Assembly (NCBI GenBank): GCA_013396915.1
Contig: VWZL01002062.1
Span: 716-64,715, forward strand
Direction: 5' to 3'
Length of the DNA stretch: 64,000 bases
Source: Stercorarius parasiticus
Taxonomy: Eukaryota > Chordata > Aves > Charadriiformes > Stercorariidae
In this document: piece after piece, positions 50,001 to 63,149 of the stretch
How the letters are laid out: every line of letters begins with the position of its first letter
Numbering within the stretch: position 1 is the stretch's first letter
The notes under the pieces: generated by a model
Seen by the model: only the letters and a program-made list of their open reading frames with translations
Databases searched by the model: none
Told to the model about the DNA's origin: nothing
Program-made: the position numbers and the translations under genes

Positions 50001-53000
50001 ACTAAATATGGGTCTCAAACCTGATGCATTTGCGTCAGGCAAGGTCATCGCAAGACACACAGCACTGCTTACAGGCATTGAGCAGGCCCTCCTCGAGCAC
50101 AGCAAGGCTGCTCTCTGCTTTCACTGTTCTCCTTTGCCCATGCTCCGTTTGTCCCAGCTCTGTACATGAGGTCTGAACTGCTCAAGTCCACATAAACCGT
50201 CCCCTTTGGAATGAACCTTGCCTTCCACCTCCACCTGCACAGGAGATTGATTCTATTAGGGTCTTGATAACTATCCGTAATGTTTTGTAGTACACACGAA
50301 AACTGGTTCCATCAACTCAGGAACTTGTTTACAAATAATTTTAAAAGCAAGCACATGGGCAGGCAGAGAAGTAGAAGAGGCATTGCTATCCCTCGGGAAA
50401 TGCTGGCTCCTGTCCATGGGATTTTCACAGAGCACTTTTATCTCATTAAAATTCTGTTTTTTCATGAGCCATGAAATGATTTTCTGTGCATGGAAAGAGT
50501 TCGTAGTGCTCTCAGCTCTGAGCAAAGAAACCCACTGAGGATGGCTGAGAGAAGCTGATGCTACACCTGGCCCCAGACAGAAAAAAGGGAGTGAGAACAA
50601 AGCCACCAACTCCACAGTACCCTCAAGGGAGATGCTAGAAACACCAGCCTCCAAGGCGGGATTCAGGGTCACCAGGCAGGCATCACTTGTGGCTCCCAGC
50701 TCTGGCTGGCACTGAGTCCGAGGAGCAGCAGGAGCTTGTTTCCCACAATGGAAGCCCCTCACTCGCCTTCCCCTTCACCAGCATTTTTGGGCAAGCCCCT
50801 GAGGAGGGAGCACACCCAGCCGCACCACTCGCAGGGTGAGAGCCTGTGTCCTCCTTGGGGTGCACCGAGCACCTGGCTCTGAGCCCCCTGCATGTCCCCT
50901 TGGGCTGGGGCTGGCAGTGTTGGACACAGAGGGAGCTGTCCCAGACTCAAAGCTTCTCTCCATCACTTCCAGCCATGTCCTTTGCAGAGCCAAAGGCCCC
51001 TTTGCAGTACCTTGGAGCTGCAAAACTCTTGGGGCAGAGCTAGGGCCTGCCCTTCAGCTGCTGGGGCTCCAGCAGTCTCAGCCTTCTGGAAGTACGAGTC
51101 TAAACACTGCTAATTTGGAGAAGACAGAGGCCGGAGGAGCGCCTCTTACAAACCCCCTGCTTCAAAGGAGGATGCCGACGCTCACTCCTCTGTGCTGCCT
51201 GCCAGCCCCACGCAGGCCATAGGCCCTGTCAGTCCTCCTCCGGTCCCTTGTCAGCAGGTTGGTCCATCACTCAGCCTTCAGCACCCTGCCACCTTCCTCA
51301 AGCTGCGTGATTTCACACCCACAAAACTGCTCCCAGCAAAATATTTGAACAGCTCCTTCTCAAAACAGCAGGAGATTAATATAAGGCACGTGCAGCGCTG
51401 TGGAGACATCTCCCCCAGCACAAGGGGATGAGGGGTGCAGAGTCCCACGCTACTAGTAGGTGCCTCTTTATTTTTCCAAGCAGCTATGGCCAGGGCATAC
51501 CTCCCAGCTGCCACTCTGGAGATCTTAATGTTGCGTAAATGCATCAGCTGGCTTGGACCTGTCCCCCGGTCTGTGAGCTTGACGCTGTCTGTACAGGTTC
51601 AGACGGGGTCAGTCCCCAGGGGGTGACGGAGGGCTCTTTCTGCCCGGCTGCTCCGTGCAGTCCCCAGCACGGCCCACGCAGAGCGCCGTGTGCTGAGCTG
51701 CGGCCGCTGGCTCTCTCTTCCAGCCCTGCGCTCCCTCCTTCTGTCTTTTCCTTTCTGAGGCTGTTGATGTTGGATCAAGAAACACTTCTGATCAGCTTGT
51801 AATAAATGAAGCACAGTATTTTAGCTCCGAGAAACTTTGCAGAGCCTCACGCAAGGCTAGAATTTGGCTTTCATTCTGAAAGCCAGGGTGCAGAAAAACC
51901 CCTTTGAGATCACTTTACTATTACCTGGGTTACTTCTTCCCACCCTTTGGCAGGAGGCTACAGCGCCAGAAAGTGTCAATTTACTCTCACTATTGGGCCA
52001 AGAACATCCCTGGTACAAATTTATTGCTCTTAATAGGGCTGGGCCTTTAATTCCTAGCGCATACTTGTGAAGAATTTTGGCTTGTCACTGAGGAGTAGGA
52101 ATTATTTTTCTCTCTACAGGTAGAGGCAGGTCCTCCTTTGGCTGAGGGCTCTGCACAACCCAAGAGGAGCATTACTGCAGTGCTCCCATAAAGGGGATTT
52201 GAAAACCCCATAAGCACCTGCCTGTGCTGAAAGCCAGAAGCAGAGTGGCTGCTGTTTAGCACATGGGATTTTTTTCTTATTCCTTCCCCCTTTTTTATTG
52301 CTCTGCTACTAGTTAAAGCGCTACTGTGGGATCAACCTGCTCCTGGTCCCCTGGGGAATTAGACAATGGAGTAAAGGGCTCCCAGAATGAAGACAGGGCA
52401 CTTTTGCCATTAAAGTCACTAACAGCTGAAGCTAGGACTAAGGTTTCACAGCAGATTTTATGACTTCTTCCCATTTGTAAAGGGATCTGGTTTAAATGCT
52501 GGTCAGGCTCAGCTTGCTGGGGTTTCTGCCATGCTTCTCCGCACACAGCGCTAATGTTCTCACTGCCACAAGCGCTGCTGCTGGTGGCTCCCAGTCACTC
52601 ATCAGGGAAGTGGCCACCAATAATGGCAGCCCATTAAATGTTACTCCCTGAGAGAGGCTTGCTGGCAACTGGAAAGAATCTGCCTCCTGCATTCCAGCTA
52701 ACTCAGAGTCTGTAGGACAAACCTGAGCTGAATATAGATCTTTTCAGATCACAAAAACACCTGCCCCACATGTAGCAAAAATCAGTCTGAATGAAAGCAA
52801 AAAGAAGAGATGAACACACTGCCAGCATGTGCCAAAAATCCCACCAGCCTGTTGGTGTGTGTCACCTGCCACCCACTGCGGTGTCCCCGGCAGTGCAGCC
52901 TGGGAGAGATGAAGAGATGTCTCTGAGCAAATGCCCTTCTGCCACACAGAGGGCAGCAGCTCTGCTCATGGCTCTGAGACAACACCCCAAAGGCTGAGCC

Positions 53001-53433
53001 CCAAACAGTCTCCCTGAGAGCACGAACAACAGTGACCACTGTGGGATGCACTTCCCCAGCTGCATCTGGCTACAGCTTTTCCTTTACAGGCACGACCAAC
53101 TGTGGAGACTACATGGCTTCAAACGGCAGCACAGGGCTCTGTCACTGCAGTCCCTTTCTGTAGGGGTGCCTCTGCACCCAGCTTGGCAGCAGGAGCAGTC
53201 GTACACCACCACTAACCCTGATCCCAGTTTGCAGTAGATTCCCCTTTAGAAATTTTCCCAGTAACACCAGTAACTTCCTCCTTCCCCGGGGGCTGTTACC
53301 CTGTGAAACCACCACCGCCAGCACAGGGCGGCTTGCAAAGTCAGGTGAAAGAGGGGATTGTGTTTCACTTATTCACATTACTGAAATGTGAACAAGAGAT
53401 GCAGATAATCAGCCATCGTTTTTCTTTTGCAAG
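47086..53433. other. Non-coding DNA, no gene recognised
   Basis: Unique sequence of mixed composition with frames up to 163 codons on overlapping strands, none with a recognised domain. A small period-10 repeat (TTGTCTAG units) lies at 48655-48682. No RNA gene or transposon was recognised. Confidence 0.55.
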
Positions 53434-53639
53434 GAACAAAACCCAGTCTCTGTGATCAAAAATCCTCTTTGGATTTCAGCTAATGGGGTGCCCTGGCTTC
53501 ATCAGATCTACAAAGGAGGATTTGTGATGGTTGGAAAAGCCCAAGTAAGAACATATGGGAGAATGAAAAATGATGAAAATTCAAAGTCTGCCTTTACCTC
53601 CCTATCAAACTCCTCTGACTCAGACATTACGGAACATTT
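53434..53639 (+). other. Possible exon of an unidentified transcript
   Basis: Open for 69 codons from an acceptor-like TTTTTCTTTTGCAAG (ending 53433) until the TAA inside a donor-like TTTGTAAGT (donor GT at 53640-53641). The translation has ordinary protein-like composition (for example VPWLHQIYKGGFVMVGKAQ, then a Ser/Asp-rich tail), but I do not recognise it. The acceptor lacks CAG and the donor lacks G at -1, so the splice evidence is mediocre. Confidence 0.15.
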
Positions 53640-53844
53640 GTAAGTACGTGTAATAAAAAGAGTCTCTATTCTTACAAAACTAAATGATGCCTACAAGACG
53701 TCCTATCGATCCAGGCTGGGACTTGACAGATCTGTCCCTTTCTCTACAAATCCATTTCTGCTTTCTGTGCCTTTGTGTGTCTCATGATGTTTTGTGTACA
53801 TCTGAGAGTCTGCACAGACACTCAACAGAGCATTCGCCTGAGGC

Positions 53845-53925
53845 CCTCATTTCACAGATACTATATGAACTGGTCTCCAGATAGCTAAGGCTGCAGAGGT
53901 TAAATAGCTAGTTACAGTACATAAA
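53845..53925 (-). repeat. MIR-like SINE fragment (weak)
   Basis: The + strand has CCCTCATTTCACAGATA and, about 50 bases on, GCAGAGGTTAAATAGCTAG. This resembles the reverse complement of MIR (CCATTTTACAGATGAGG, then CAGAGAGGTTAAGTAACT). Short matches only. Confidence 0.3.
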
Positions 53926-56900
53926 GTTTATATCCACTGTGCCTAGATGAAGCTTTTCCCTTGTTTTAAGTGCCTTTTTTTTCTCTTTACGAAGAAGAGA
54001 AAGATGACTGCAGTCACATCCCAGCTCTACAATACAATCCTAGTTTAATGGTAATAATGCACAAAATCCTTCCTGCTTTACAGACAAACACCTGCACGTC
54101 CCCTCTGTAGCAGTGAGAGATGCCACGCAGCACGCAAGGGAGACTCCGCGCCCGAGTCTCAACAATCCGTTTGGCCTAACACACTGCCACTTCCCTCACT
54201 GCTTTCCTTACACACCGATTCCAAATTAGGGTTTTCTTAAACACAGCTTCTCTAAGTGATAATATTCATTACATTATCGACTTTGAACATTTGATTAAAA
54301 TTATTATTAGGTGGCACTACAACATGATTTTATTTTCTGGTTCATCAGATACAAAATTCTAAAAACACGGTGAGCGACACAAAGGTAACAGAGCTTCCAG
54401 GACATCTGGGAAAGCAGAGATTTGGGGTAAGAGACTAAACCAGGGCTCGGCAAGGCAAAGGCAGTGCTCGGCCGGTGGCGCACGCCTGGCAGACCCCTGC
54501 ACGCCCCCCAGGCTGCCCGCAGCCCCAGCCAGGCCCATGGGGGACACGGCAGAGCTGCAGCTATTACAGTGTATTAGTGCGAGCATTAGAGGACAAAACC
54601 ACAAATCTGAAGCAAGTCTGGTTGCTTAGTTCTGCTACTCATGGAATAATTGGCTAGTGAGTTTTTTTGTTGTTGTTACGGAATATCAGAACTAGATCAC
54701 AATTTGCTTCCCTATATTCACTGTTTGAAAATGCCTCCCTGCTTTTTTTTTCATGTTTTATCCCTAATGGAATGAGCCTGTAGAAATGTAACTTGGGAAG
54801 GAGTGAACATCCCTTACAAAGTGAACTGCGTTTCAAAACTGATCTTGTCTTTGTACATTTGGCATAACTAATACGTCACTCTCAAAATCCAAGGTCAGGT
54901 ATTCTGGGATTTTCTATTGCAAGGTGCAGTGCTGCAGAATGCAAGGTGCATTAGGTTCATCTTATGGATCGGTACAAAGCTGGACAACAGAACAGAAGTA
55001 ACACAAACAACGCTCATCCTAGAAAACTCTACTTCCTTACTTCCTCTATTGTTCGCAACAGAGGGCTGAATATGCTGTCGTGGCCTTCATTAGCTGAGGA
55101 AGCACACAGATCTCCCAAGCACCCTTCAGCACTGAACTCCCTCTTTAAGCTACCAGACCTCTGAACCTTTGCCTTAAAGGGACTGACTGAGCACAAGAGT
55201 AAATATCTGATGCTTTATCTACAGCCTCAATTAGGAAGACGGGATAAAGATCAGCTCTGGGATGAGATAAGGGTAATAAACCTGATAGCTGACAACAGAA
55301 AAGGGTAGCAAGGCTGCCATGGTTTCTAACTTCTGCAATATTAGTTCTGTAAAAGTTTCTAACATATTAATGACTGCAGTCAAGCCCACCCATGCTCTGA
55401 GCTCCGATCAACATGAACTAAACTCTGCTGTTAACTCAGAAAAGGCCAGGCAGCTCTCTCCTTCCCTTCTTATTTCTAAGCACATTTCTGTTTTTTAACA
55501 GAACATGAACAGAAACGAACAGAGGAACACGCTTCAACCTGGGGTATTCGTAGCTCCATCAGCAGCGAGGGGTAACAGAAATCTGCAGTCCCCCTGGGAC
55601 TTCCAACCCAGTTTGAAGACCCAGGAGACACAGAGGAAGGGGATGGGTCAGATAAGTTTAGTGTTTATTTCAATTATTTCCAGCCTTTTGCTCTGTATCA
55701 GTAATAATTTACCTCTACCCAAGTGATTACAGTTAGAGAATTTTAGCATATCTCAGCCCTGCCATGTAAGTCAGTACTGCTCGTTTGCTGAAAACATAGC
55801 GCCGTTCTTTCCTTTTTGTTTACTCTTTTTTCTTTAAATAGTTCTGAGGTATTTAGGCAAGGATCTAAATTCAAACTTTGTGAAAAGAGATAGATTATGT
55901 GAAATGCGGCATGTTGGACAACCTGTGGTAGCTGAGTGGTTGCCTTGGAGACACATGCTCAGAAGATAAAGGAGCTTAAAGTTAGAAAGTTCATGGAAGC
56001 TGCAGAATGAATTGATTTCATCTGAGTCTCTTGCCTGTGCGCGTACATGTGTCCTTTTCTGTTGGAGCTGGAGGAACTGTTCCAAGATGTGACCTCCACT
56101 CTGACATGAGAAAAATTTTTCATTATTTTCAAAGAGCATAAGAAACAATTTTTCATAGAAATGGACAACAGAACCTGTAACAGTGTCAGTACAGACCAAC
56201 CAACTAGCTGGGTCAGCTCCCTGGGGAAAACGGCTTTGAATGATTCCCACATAGCAAACTACTGATGAGACAGTCCACCAGAGATTTGGAGAATGGGAGA
56301 CATAAGACTCCGAAAACCTGAGCTGCCTATGCCTGCAAGGTAGGGCCAGAAATCCCTTTGGAAACAGATTCTGCCAGGACACTCCAGTATTTTCATGCTG
56401 TTCCTCTGCTCAGGACAGAGGGCCCATGAAAGAACCTCTTGAGACTTCTTCAAGTCCTGCCACAGTGAACAAGAGTTGTAAGAAGATGGGAAGTGAACTA
56501 TTTTTTCAAACTCAAAGGCAGGTTTGGTGTCTTCTCCTTTGGTTTGGGAGGCTGACACAAACACCTGTCCCATCATAGCTGTTCCTGCAGAAGCTATTGG
56601 ATGTGTCCTTGCCATGGGAGAGTATTAGCAACATGACTGACATTGTTATGTCTCTGTAGCTCAAGTGAAGACGAAAAGCTCTGGCTTTACTAAAAGAAAC
56701 TTTTTATTTAAGGGTGTCATCAATGTACATACGGTTCTCTATCAAAATACAAGGTCATAGCTCCTTGTTCCAAAGCCGTGGAGACAGATCTTCTAAAGTC
56801 AGTAGACAATGACGTGAACATGGGACAGAAATAAACAATTAGTGTATCCCTTATTTTCTGTGGCATCATACTGCATCATTTCTTTCTCCTCACTTTTCAC

Positions 56901-57989
56901 TGTGGAAGACCCGTTGGTCAGGAACAAGAACAAAATCGCTCCTACCAGACAAAAAAAAGAAGAAGGTGAAGGCCTGGGAGGCTTCACTCTGGGCTGGGCC
57001 TGGATGGCTCTGCCAGACATAAAGGGCAGCAGCAATGAAAAACAAATTGAGACATCCCTATGGTATGCCTTCTTCCCACTGCCAGCTTTAAAAATGACAC
57101 TGGTGTAATTACGTGAGCAGTCACGGCAGGGGGGTGTAAGGCTCAACTGATGTTGTAAGTGAGTGGAATTTCTTTGATGCAAAGTGCTCTGATTATTATT
57201 ACGGCTGGGAAATGGGGGGTTTAAGAAATTAGGTTTGGAGGAGAACCACATTGGTCTAGAAAGTGGGCTGTGAGTCTTACAAAAAAGGTACAATTTGAGA
57301 GAGTACATTGCCTCAGGCCAGTAGGTGCTTCTGAGAGGATCCAGACAGTGAAGGAAGGACAGGTCTCAGAGGCCTGACAATCTTATATTTCAGACTTCTA
57401 GTGAGATGAGCAAGGCTAGATGCAGTGGAGATCCAGAATCTGTCCCAAGAAATTGAGTTCTGCAAGTAGTTTCCTTCCTTTCATCGAATGTATATAGCAA
57501 GAATGTCACTTCCTTCCTGCTGCGACCTAGTTTTCTACCAGATTTCATAGAGAAGGTCTTTGGAAGCTTCTGCACTTGAAGGTTGATTACTCATTTCATA
57601 AAGTTATGAATACTTCATTAAATAAAGAAAATACCATTACCAGATACCCTGTGGTGGCCCTGATGGAGCTACACGGTCCTAGGCAGCTAGTGCCATCATT
57701 TCTTCCACCATGCCTGGAAACGCTGTCTCTCTAGTGCCAGCTGGGTATGTCCCAGGAGGAACGATTCTTCCAAGGCCTCACTAGTTTGGTGATTTGTTCC
57801 TACCCACCACCTTGTCCTTATTTGCTCTAGCACAGAAAGTGAGGCATTTTCAACTGACTCATGAGAGAGTCAGATCTAATCTGAGGAGCAACCTTGACTG
57901 AATCCACACTGTCCTACTGACCATTTTCAGCCATCTCCTCCATGAAAAGTGTTTTTCTTGAGCGTGATCCCTCTGTGCTCTGCAACAGG
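53926..57989. other. Non-coding DNA, no gene recognised
   Basis: AT-richer unique sequence. The minus-strand frames 56382-55834 (182 codons) and 57308-56799 (169 codons) are open but show no domain I recognise. Three WGATAR motifs lie within about 75 bases at 55216-55288. No RNA gene or clear transposon. Confidence 0.55.
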
Positions 57990-58265
57990 CGTATCTCAGA
58001 GCGCTGGCTCTGCACTGGACCACAGCACGTTCTCGGTTGTAAATAGATGTGAGGAAGCAAAGAATTGTGAGGCAGGAAACGGCCACTTGGCCCAATGAGC
58101 CTGGCCCTTTGAGTTTATCTCAAACGCACCTCCTTGCTTTGTCTTTGCATCTGCAAATCTCCCTTCTCCTCATAAAAATGTCTAGCTGTCTCTTAAACCC
58201 ATTCAAAGTATTTGCCTAAGCGACCTAACTTGGCAGCCACTCTATAGTGTTCAGGCTGGCCTGAG
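57990..58265 (-). mobile_element. CR1-superfamily LINE 3'-end remnant
   Basis: The + strand near 58160-58250 reads AAAATGTCTAGCTGTCTCTT, then AAACCCATTCAAAGTATTTGCC, then ACTTGGCAGCCACTCTATAG. It resembles the reverse complement of old sauropsid CR1/L3-like 3' ends, which carry TGTCTAATCTCTTTTAAACCC, then ATTTTGGCC, then a TGGCAATGAGTTCCAC block. The left limit is a guess. Family assignment is from memory and could be wrong. Confidence 0.45.
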
Positions 58266-58408
58266 TGACATAATGCTGCTAGAATCCCCTGTTTATTTTT
58301 CACATTGCCTGCAATCCTGCCGGGCCGGGCTGGGCTGGAGCAGATAAACGAGTCCTGTTCGGCCCACAGGAACCATCCAGGAAAACGAAGGGCTACCAGA
58401 AGTGGCAG
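58266..58408. other. Short GC-rich unique interval with a GATA site
   Basis: Contains AGATAA at about 58340 in a GCTGGAGCAGATAAACG context and two AGGAA (ETS-type) cores. It is adjacent to the MARE that follows. Confidence 0.35.
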
Positions 58409-58421
58409 TGCTGACTCAGCA
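58409..58421. promoter_or_regulatory. Perfect Maf recognition element TGCTGACTCAGCA
   Basis: Exact 13-bp T-MARE consensus. The palindrome extends one more base on each side (GTGCTGACTCAGCAC, 58408-58422). Such sites are bound by small-Maf heterodimers with NF-E2, Nrf or Bach proteins and by large Maf homodimers. By my estimate a perfect match is expected about 0.002 times in a random 64-kb window. A GATA site about 65 bp upstream and flanking ETS-type cores make a composite element plausible. Confidence 0.6.
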
Positions 58422-59604
58422 CCCAAAACACTTCCCATGGAAGAGCTCCGGAGCCAGCCTCTCTGGAGCTTGGGTAATGGTGCTTGTGGAAGAGCCATCG
58501 CTGGGCCGACTTCGGAATTGGCTTCAGCCTGGTTTCAAGGACAGATGGGGAGAGTTTCTGCCACCCTCCCATCTTAACTTCTCTTTACTAAGCATATTGA
58601 GGAATCTCTAGTTCACGTTTGGCAGGTAGCTAAATTTTAAACTGAGTTACAGTTAAATAGTAAAGATTTTGTGACCAGTGACCATTAGCCAACTTTTGTG
58701 CTCCTTATAACTTATCTTAGTGTAGACATCTACCTCCTTGTTCTAACCTTAAACTAGCACTGCCATTTGCGTCATTTACCATGGTTCCTCCAGCCTGGGT
58801 GAAACTCCAGCCTCACCCGTGTGCTCAAACCCAGAGTAACTCTGCCTCCCACTGGAATTTACACTGGATAATTTGTTTCCCTATATTTATTCTTGATTGC
58901 TCATATTGATGCTGCTGAACACCCCAAGAGGGTTAATTTTGGTGATGCAGCTGCTGCAGTATATTTACACCTATCAACCCCACCCAGTGCTTTTCATCCA
59001 TTTTTGCTTTGCACCTCCCCCGGTTCTCTCTGTGGGACTGTACACCCAGCAGCTTGGCATCACATTTCCCTTGGTACCTTTCCTGCATCCTGGGGAAGAC
59101 CCCAGGCTGAAAATCATCATCGGGGAGAAAAATTTTCAGAGAATGTAGAACCTCATCCATATGCACCATTACATGTGTACCAATGGTTATACATAATGTC
59201 TAAAGCCCTGAAGTCACTAAAATAAATACATCAGCAACCAGCCTTTTGCCTTTTGTAGCAATTCATATTCTTGAGCAATCTGTGAACAGCCAGCACTGTT
59301 CCCCTCTGTTTGCTGCCTGAGTGTTTGTCAGCTGAACTGCAGCAGGGGGGAGGCGGGAATAAAAACCTCCAACCGTAACCTTTCCACATACACTATATTC
59401 TTAGGTTACAAGATAATCCTACATGTTCTTATAAATGTGGCCTAACTAAGGCAAAGTGATCACTGATATGAAAACCTATCTGGAATATTAGGACCTCTTC
59501 AGTTCTGGTTATTTTCAAGACCATCACAGATCCTGTGAACAGTTGGCACATGGAAAAACCCCTTTGCTCTTGATATAAATCCCATTCTCATAAACATTTG
59601 AAAA
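58422..59604. other. Non-coding DNA, no gene recognised
   Basis: Unique sequence. A direct repeat GTGACCA spaced by one base (GTGACCAGTGACCA) lies near 58671-58684. No gene or clear repeat was recognised. Confidence 0.5.
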
Positions 59605-59670
59605 TGCTATTATTCCAGTTTTGCAAATAAGAACAGATCTTTAAAGTAAGTGGAAACAGAACCAGCTTTT
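59605..59670 (-). repeat. MIR-like SINE fragment
   Basis: The + strand ATTATTCCAGTTTTGCAAAT, then AAGAACAGATCTTTAAAGTAAGTGG, resembles the reverse complement of the 3' half of MIR (TTATCCCCATTTTACAGATGAGG, then AGAGAGGTTAAGTAACTTG). Confidence 0.4.
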
Positions 59671-62600
59671 TAATGAGCCTTTTTGCCCGCCTCTAATTAC
59701 TTTTTTGTAGCGTTTTAAATGAAAGGGCTCCTGATGTAGCGCTTCTACAATCACTAATAGGCTATTGCTATTTGACTTTTTTCCATATAGTTTAAGCATT
59801 GCTGAGGTATTTTATGTCTAATGTCATTATCCCTCTACAAGCATGTGCCAATCTGTTTTTTCATCTTGCTCTTGCGTGCACTCATGCTTTCTAAGAGAGG
59901 AGACCAGATCCTGCTCTCCCTGGAAAGCTTAGTTCTAGCTCACTTCATTCGATCTATAATAAAACCTACTTTCAATTTTCCCATCTGACTCCTTCTACTG
60001 GGTAAGCCCCCTGTGTGTACTGGGTTGTGCTGACTAAAGCTACTTCACTAGTCTGCAAATAGAATATTCTGTATTCAGAGAGGTGTAGACAATGCTGCAA
60101 AACACATTTCCCTGTTGCAGAGTAAATCCCCATTTGTGAAAGCCTTGCCGTAACCTCAAGCCATTTCCCAGAAACTGCCTTTCATTTCACCCTGCATTTG
60201 GATTCCACATTCACTTCACCCAGCCCCTTCCCCAGCCTGGCAAACAGCTAAAACGCACTCAACAGCTTGATACCAACTAATGCTATATCAAAGAAAGTCT
60301 AAACCTCACTTAACTGTGCATAGCGGGGTATCAAGGCTCCAAGAAGATGAACAATACATAGCTGCTGGTGCTAAGAGCCCCTCTCTGCGCTGCCCCGAGC
60401 TGCCTCGCCCTCCCCACACATCTTTCCCACAGTCAGAGCTGCAGCTGGTGCCACCCTCCGTACACAGCCCAGCCATCCCAGGATGCGCCGCTGCTCCCCG
60501 GTATGCAGCTGGAGCTGCTAAGCCAACGGGCACCCAACCCAGGCTCATACACTCATTTAGCTCATTAGACTCAGACAGCTGTAGATTACACAGGGAACAA
60601 CAAGAGAGACAAACCTACGAGAGGAAACTGAAGAGAAGGCCCCAAGGATGGCTGGGTTGTAGTATTGCTTCTCCTGTTTCCACACCACCATTTTTGGCTT
60701 GCTCCTCTGCGTCTAAGTATTTCTAAGCAGAAATCTGATCTGCACGTTTGGGTTCAAAACGGGCCAAGTTCCTGCTATAGCACTGCATGTGTTTGGTATC
60801 CAGATCTGCATGGGAAGGAAGCTGCCTTCCACAGCAGGGGATCCGAGTGCCTCTAGTGGATTTAAACATCTTGGCCTTTGTCATGGAGACCTGACCATGG
60901 CTTCACATCCTGCACAACGCAACTGCAATGGGCTAAAGCAAGGAGGAGACTGGGGGAAGGGAATAGCCTTCAAAGAAAATCTGGAAAATAAGAGAGGCAA
61001 ACTGCGTGTGCACATTTTTTGCCACTGATGAAGGCAGATAAATCACTGCCCTCCCTCACATCCCCACGGCAGGTGTGTCCAGAGCAGCTGCTCTTTGGGC
61101 TCTGTTGCCCCGTAATGGCACATGTATGTTCTACCTACACCCCTGACACAGCTGCTGTGAAATAAATCTCTTAACCCACTGGAAGGTGGATTCCCCCTTC
61201 ATGTCATGGGGAGAGGTATTTTCATGGGGAGAGGAATGAGAGAATGGGAGGAAACAGGGCTTTACAGCAAGAAACGTGCAGAACAATATTCCAAGTCACA
61301 GTTCTGTCTTGCCATCCAGATGTTTCTAGAGACACCAAACCAGTGCATACCAAACTCAGGGCTTCTCATTCCCACCACAGGCACTGCATGAGGAAAGGAT
61401 ATGTGCACTGTTTAACCTCATTTATTCCTTAGCAACCAAAAGCTCCCTGCATTTTCCCATCTTGGGGGCTTATGTGTGGATCCCCGTTCAGTGACATTCT
61501 CCCACCATGAATGATTAAGGAATCTGAATCTTTAAAAATTGCCAGATCCCATTTCTATTCCTAAATACAGCCCTATAGAAAGAGATAAGCCTAGGAGGCC
61601 AAGGGATTTTAATTAATGATCCCTTTTTATGGGGCCAAGCAGCAGTGCTATGTAAAGGAGGTCTGGGACCGTTTCTCCCCTCCATGCCTGTGCTTTGCAG
61701 AGATTTATGCAAGCATTTTTCATGTTTTACCTAGCTGTGCTGTGTTCACTACGAGAGCAAGCTAGGCTCTTGCCCTGGGATGTATCGCACAGCCATGTGT
61801 CAGGTCTTGGAAGATATGTTCAACACTGGCCAGTGCTAATGGGAAGAGAGGATAAAAATCTTAATCCCTGGGTGCAGCTGTGCCAGCAGTGACATCCAGG
61901 CCGAGACAAGGCAGTGGGCAACTACCCCAAGGTGGAATCAAATACAAGGCTAGTTCGAACAGGCTCCCCCTGAGAGAGCTGCCCATTGCCTTGTCTCTCC
62001 ATTTTGGGAATGAATGGGATTTTGCCTCTCATTCATTAGTAACATACTTTTGTCCTAAGGAGGGCAAAGTGGGGAGGGTCAACTGTTTAGCAAGGTCAGT
62101 GCTGTGCAGGACTTTCCTTACCTAACAGAGCTCTTGAGAACAGGTTTATTTGAGTGATTTACTTCATCTACCTGCAAAATTTTCCTTCCTGCACAGGGCT
62201 GATTGTACCTATTTAAATTACTGCTTAAGAACAACTCAATGATCAGTCCACTACAAATAAGGTAGATGAGTTTCACTGTCTCATTGTCTGTATTTTCCTG
62301 TGGGAGGAGGTGGGATTACAAACCACGGGGCAGGAGAAAACAGCCGTGGGACATGGAATGTCCGTAGCGGTGCTGCTTGACCTTAGAGCCTGCAGGCTGA
62401 GGGAGAGGGGAGTGTAACCAGCAGAGCCAGCAGCTGGAATTCAACTGCCCCAGCAGGAACTGGGAACAAATGAACAGACTAACTGAAATATACCTTCCCC
62501 CGCTCTCTCTGAATCAACACCATGCTATTTACAGTAGTGTATAATAATATTGAATCAAGATTTGCATGGGACTATTTCTATTCCGCAGACAAGATAACTT

Positions 62601-63149
62601 TCCAATAACTTTTTTTTCACAGAGATGCGAAAACATTTACTTTAATGATAATGAAAATAAAGTCAGTAAAATCCCTTTGTCCTGTCGTTTCAATCAGATA
62701 AACCATATCTACCAACTGTTAGAAGGAGGATTAACTTGGGTTGACATTTTTTTTTAATGTACTATGAGAAAAGCCCTGGGGCCAAAACATTTACAGGACA
62801 GGTTTTAGTGTATGTTGATCTAATAGTTTCTCTGAAGAAAAGGTCTTTAGACCTGGCAGGTGTGTATTGGTTTTCATTACTTCAAGTGTCTACTAGCAAG
62901 GTTTTAATTAACGGGGTTGTACGCAAAATATTTCCAGAGTTACAAGAGTGAGGAACTTGGGAGCAGGACTCGTGGGTTCTCTTTCCAGTTGCTGAACAGG
63001 TCACGGTAGACAGGACTGTAGTAGTCTTGCCTGACTATCCCATGGCCCTCAAGTTGGTGGGACAAGATCTCCTCTGATACCAAGTGTTCCTCTGATGTAT
63101 TATTTGCAAGACCCCAGTCCTGCTCTGTCAGGTACCGCAGAAACTGACT
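59671..63149. other. Non-coding DNA, no gene recognised
   Basis: Unique sequence. The 59226-60279 interval as a whole has no frame of 60 codons. A 148-codon frame at 60280-60726 has no recognised domain. A direct repeat at 61204-61234 is listed separately. No RNA gene was seen. Confidence 0.55.
61204..61234. repeat. 13-base direct repeat, period 18
   Basis: TCATGGGGAGAGG occurs at 61204-61216 and again at 61222-61234 without mismatch, a small local duplication. Confidence 0.9.

Noticed and set aside
55834..57308. Two minus-strand frames (182 and 169 codons) as exons of one gene
   Set aside because: Not in a common structure, no domain recognised, no convincing splice pair joining them. A hydrophobic patch in the second is too little evidence.
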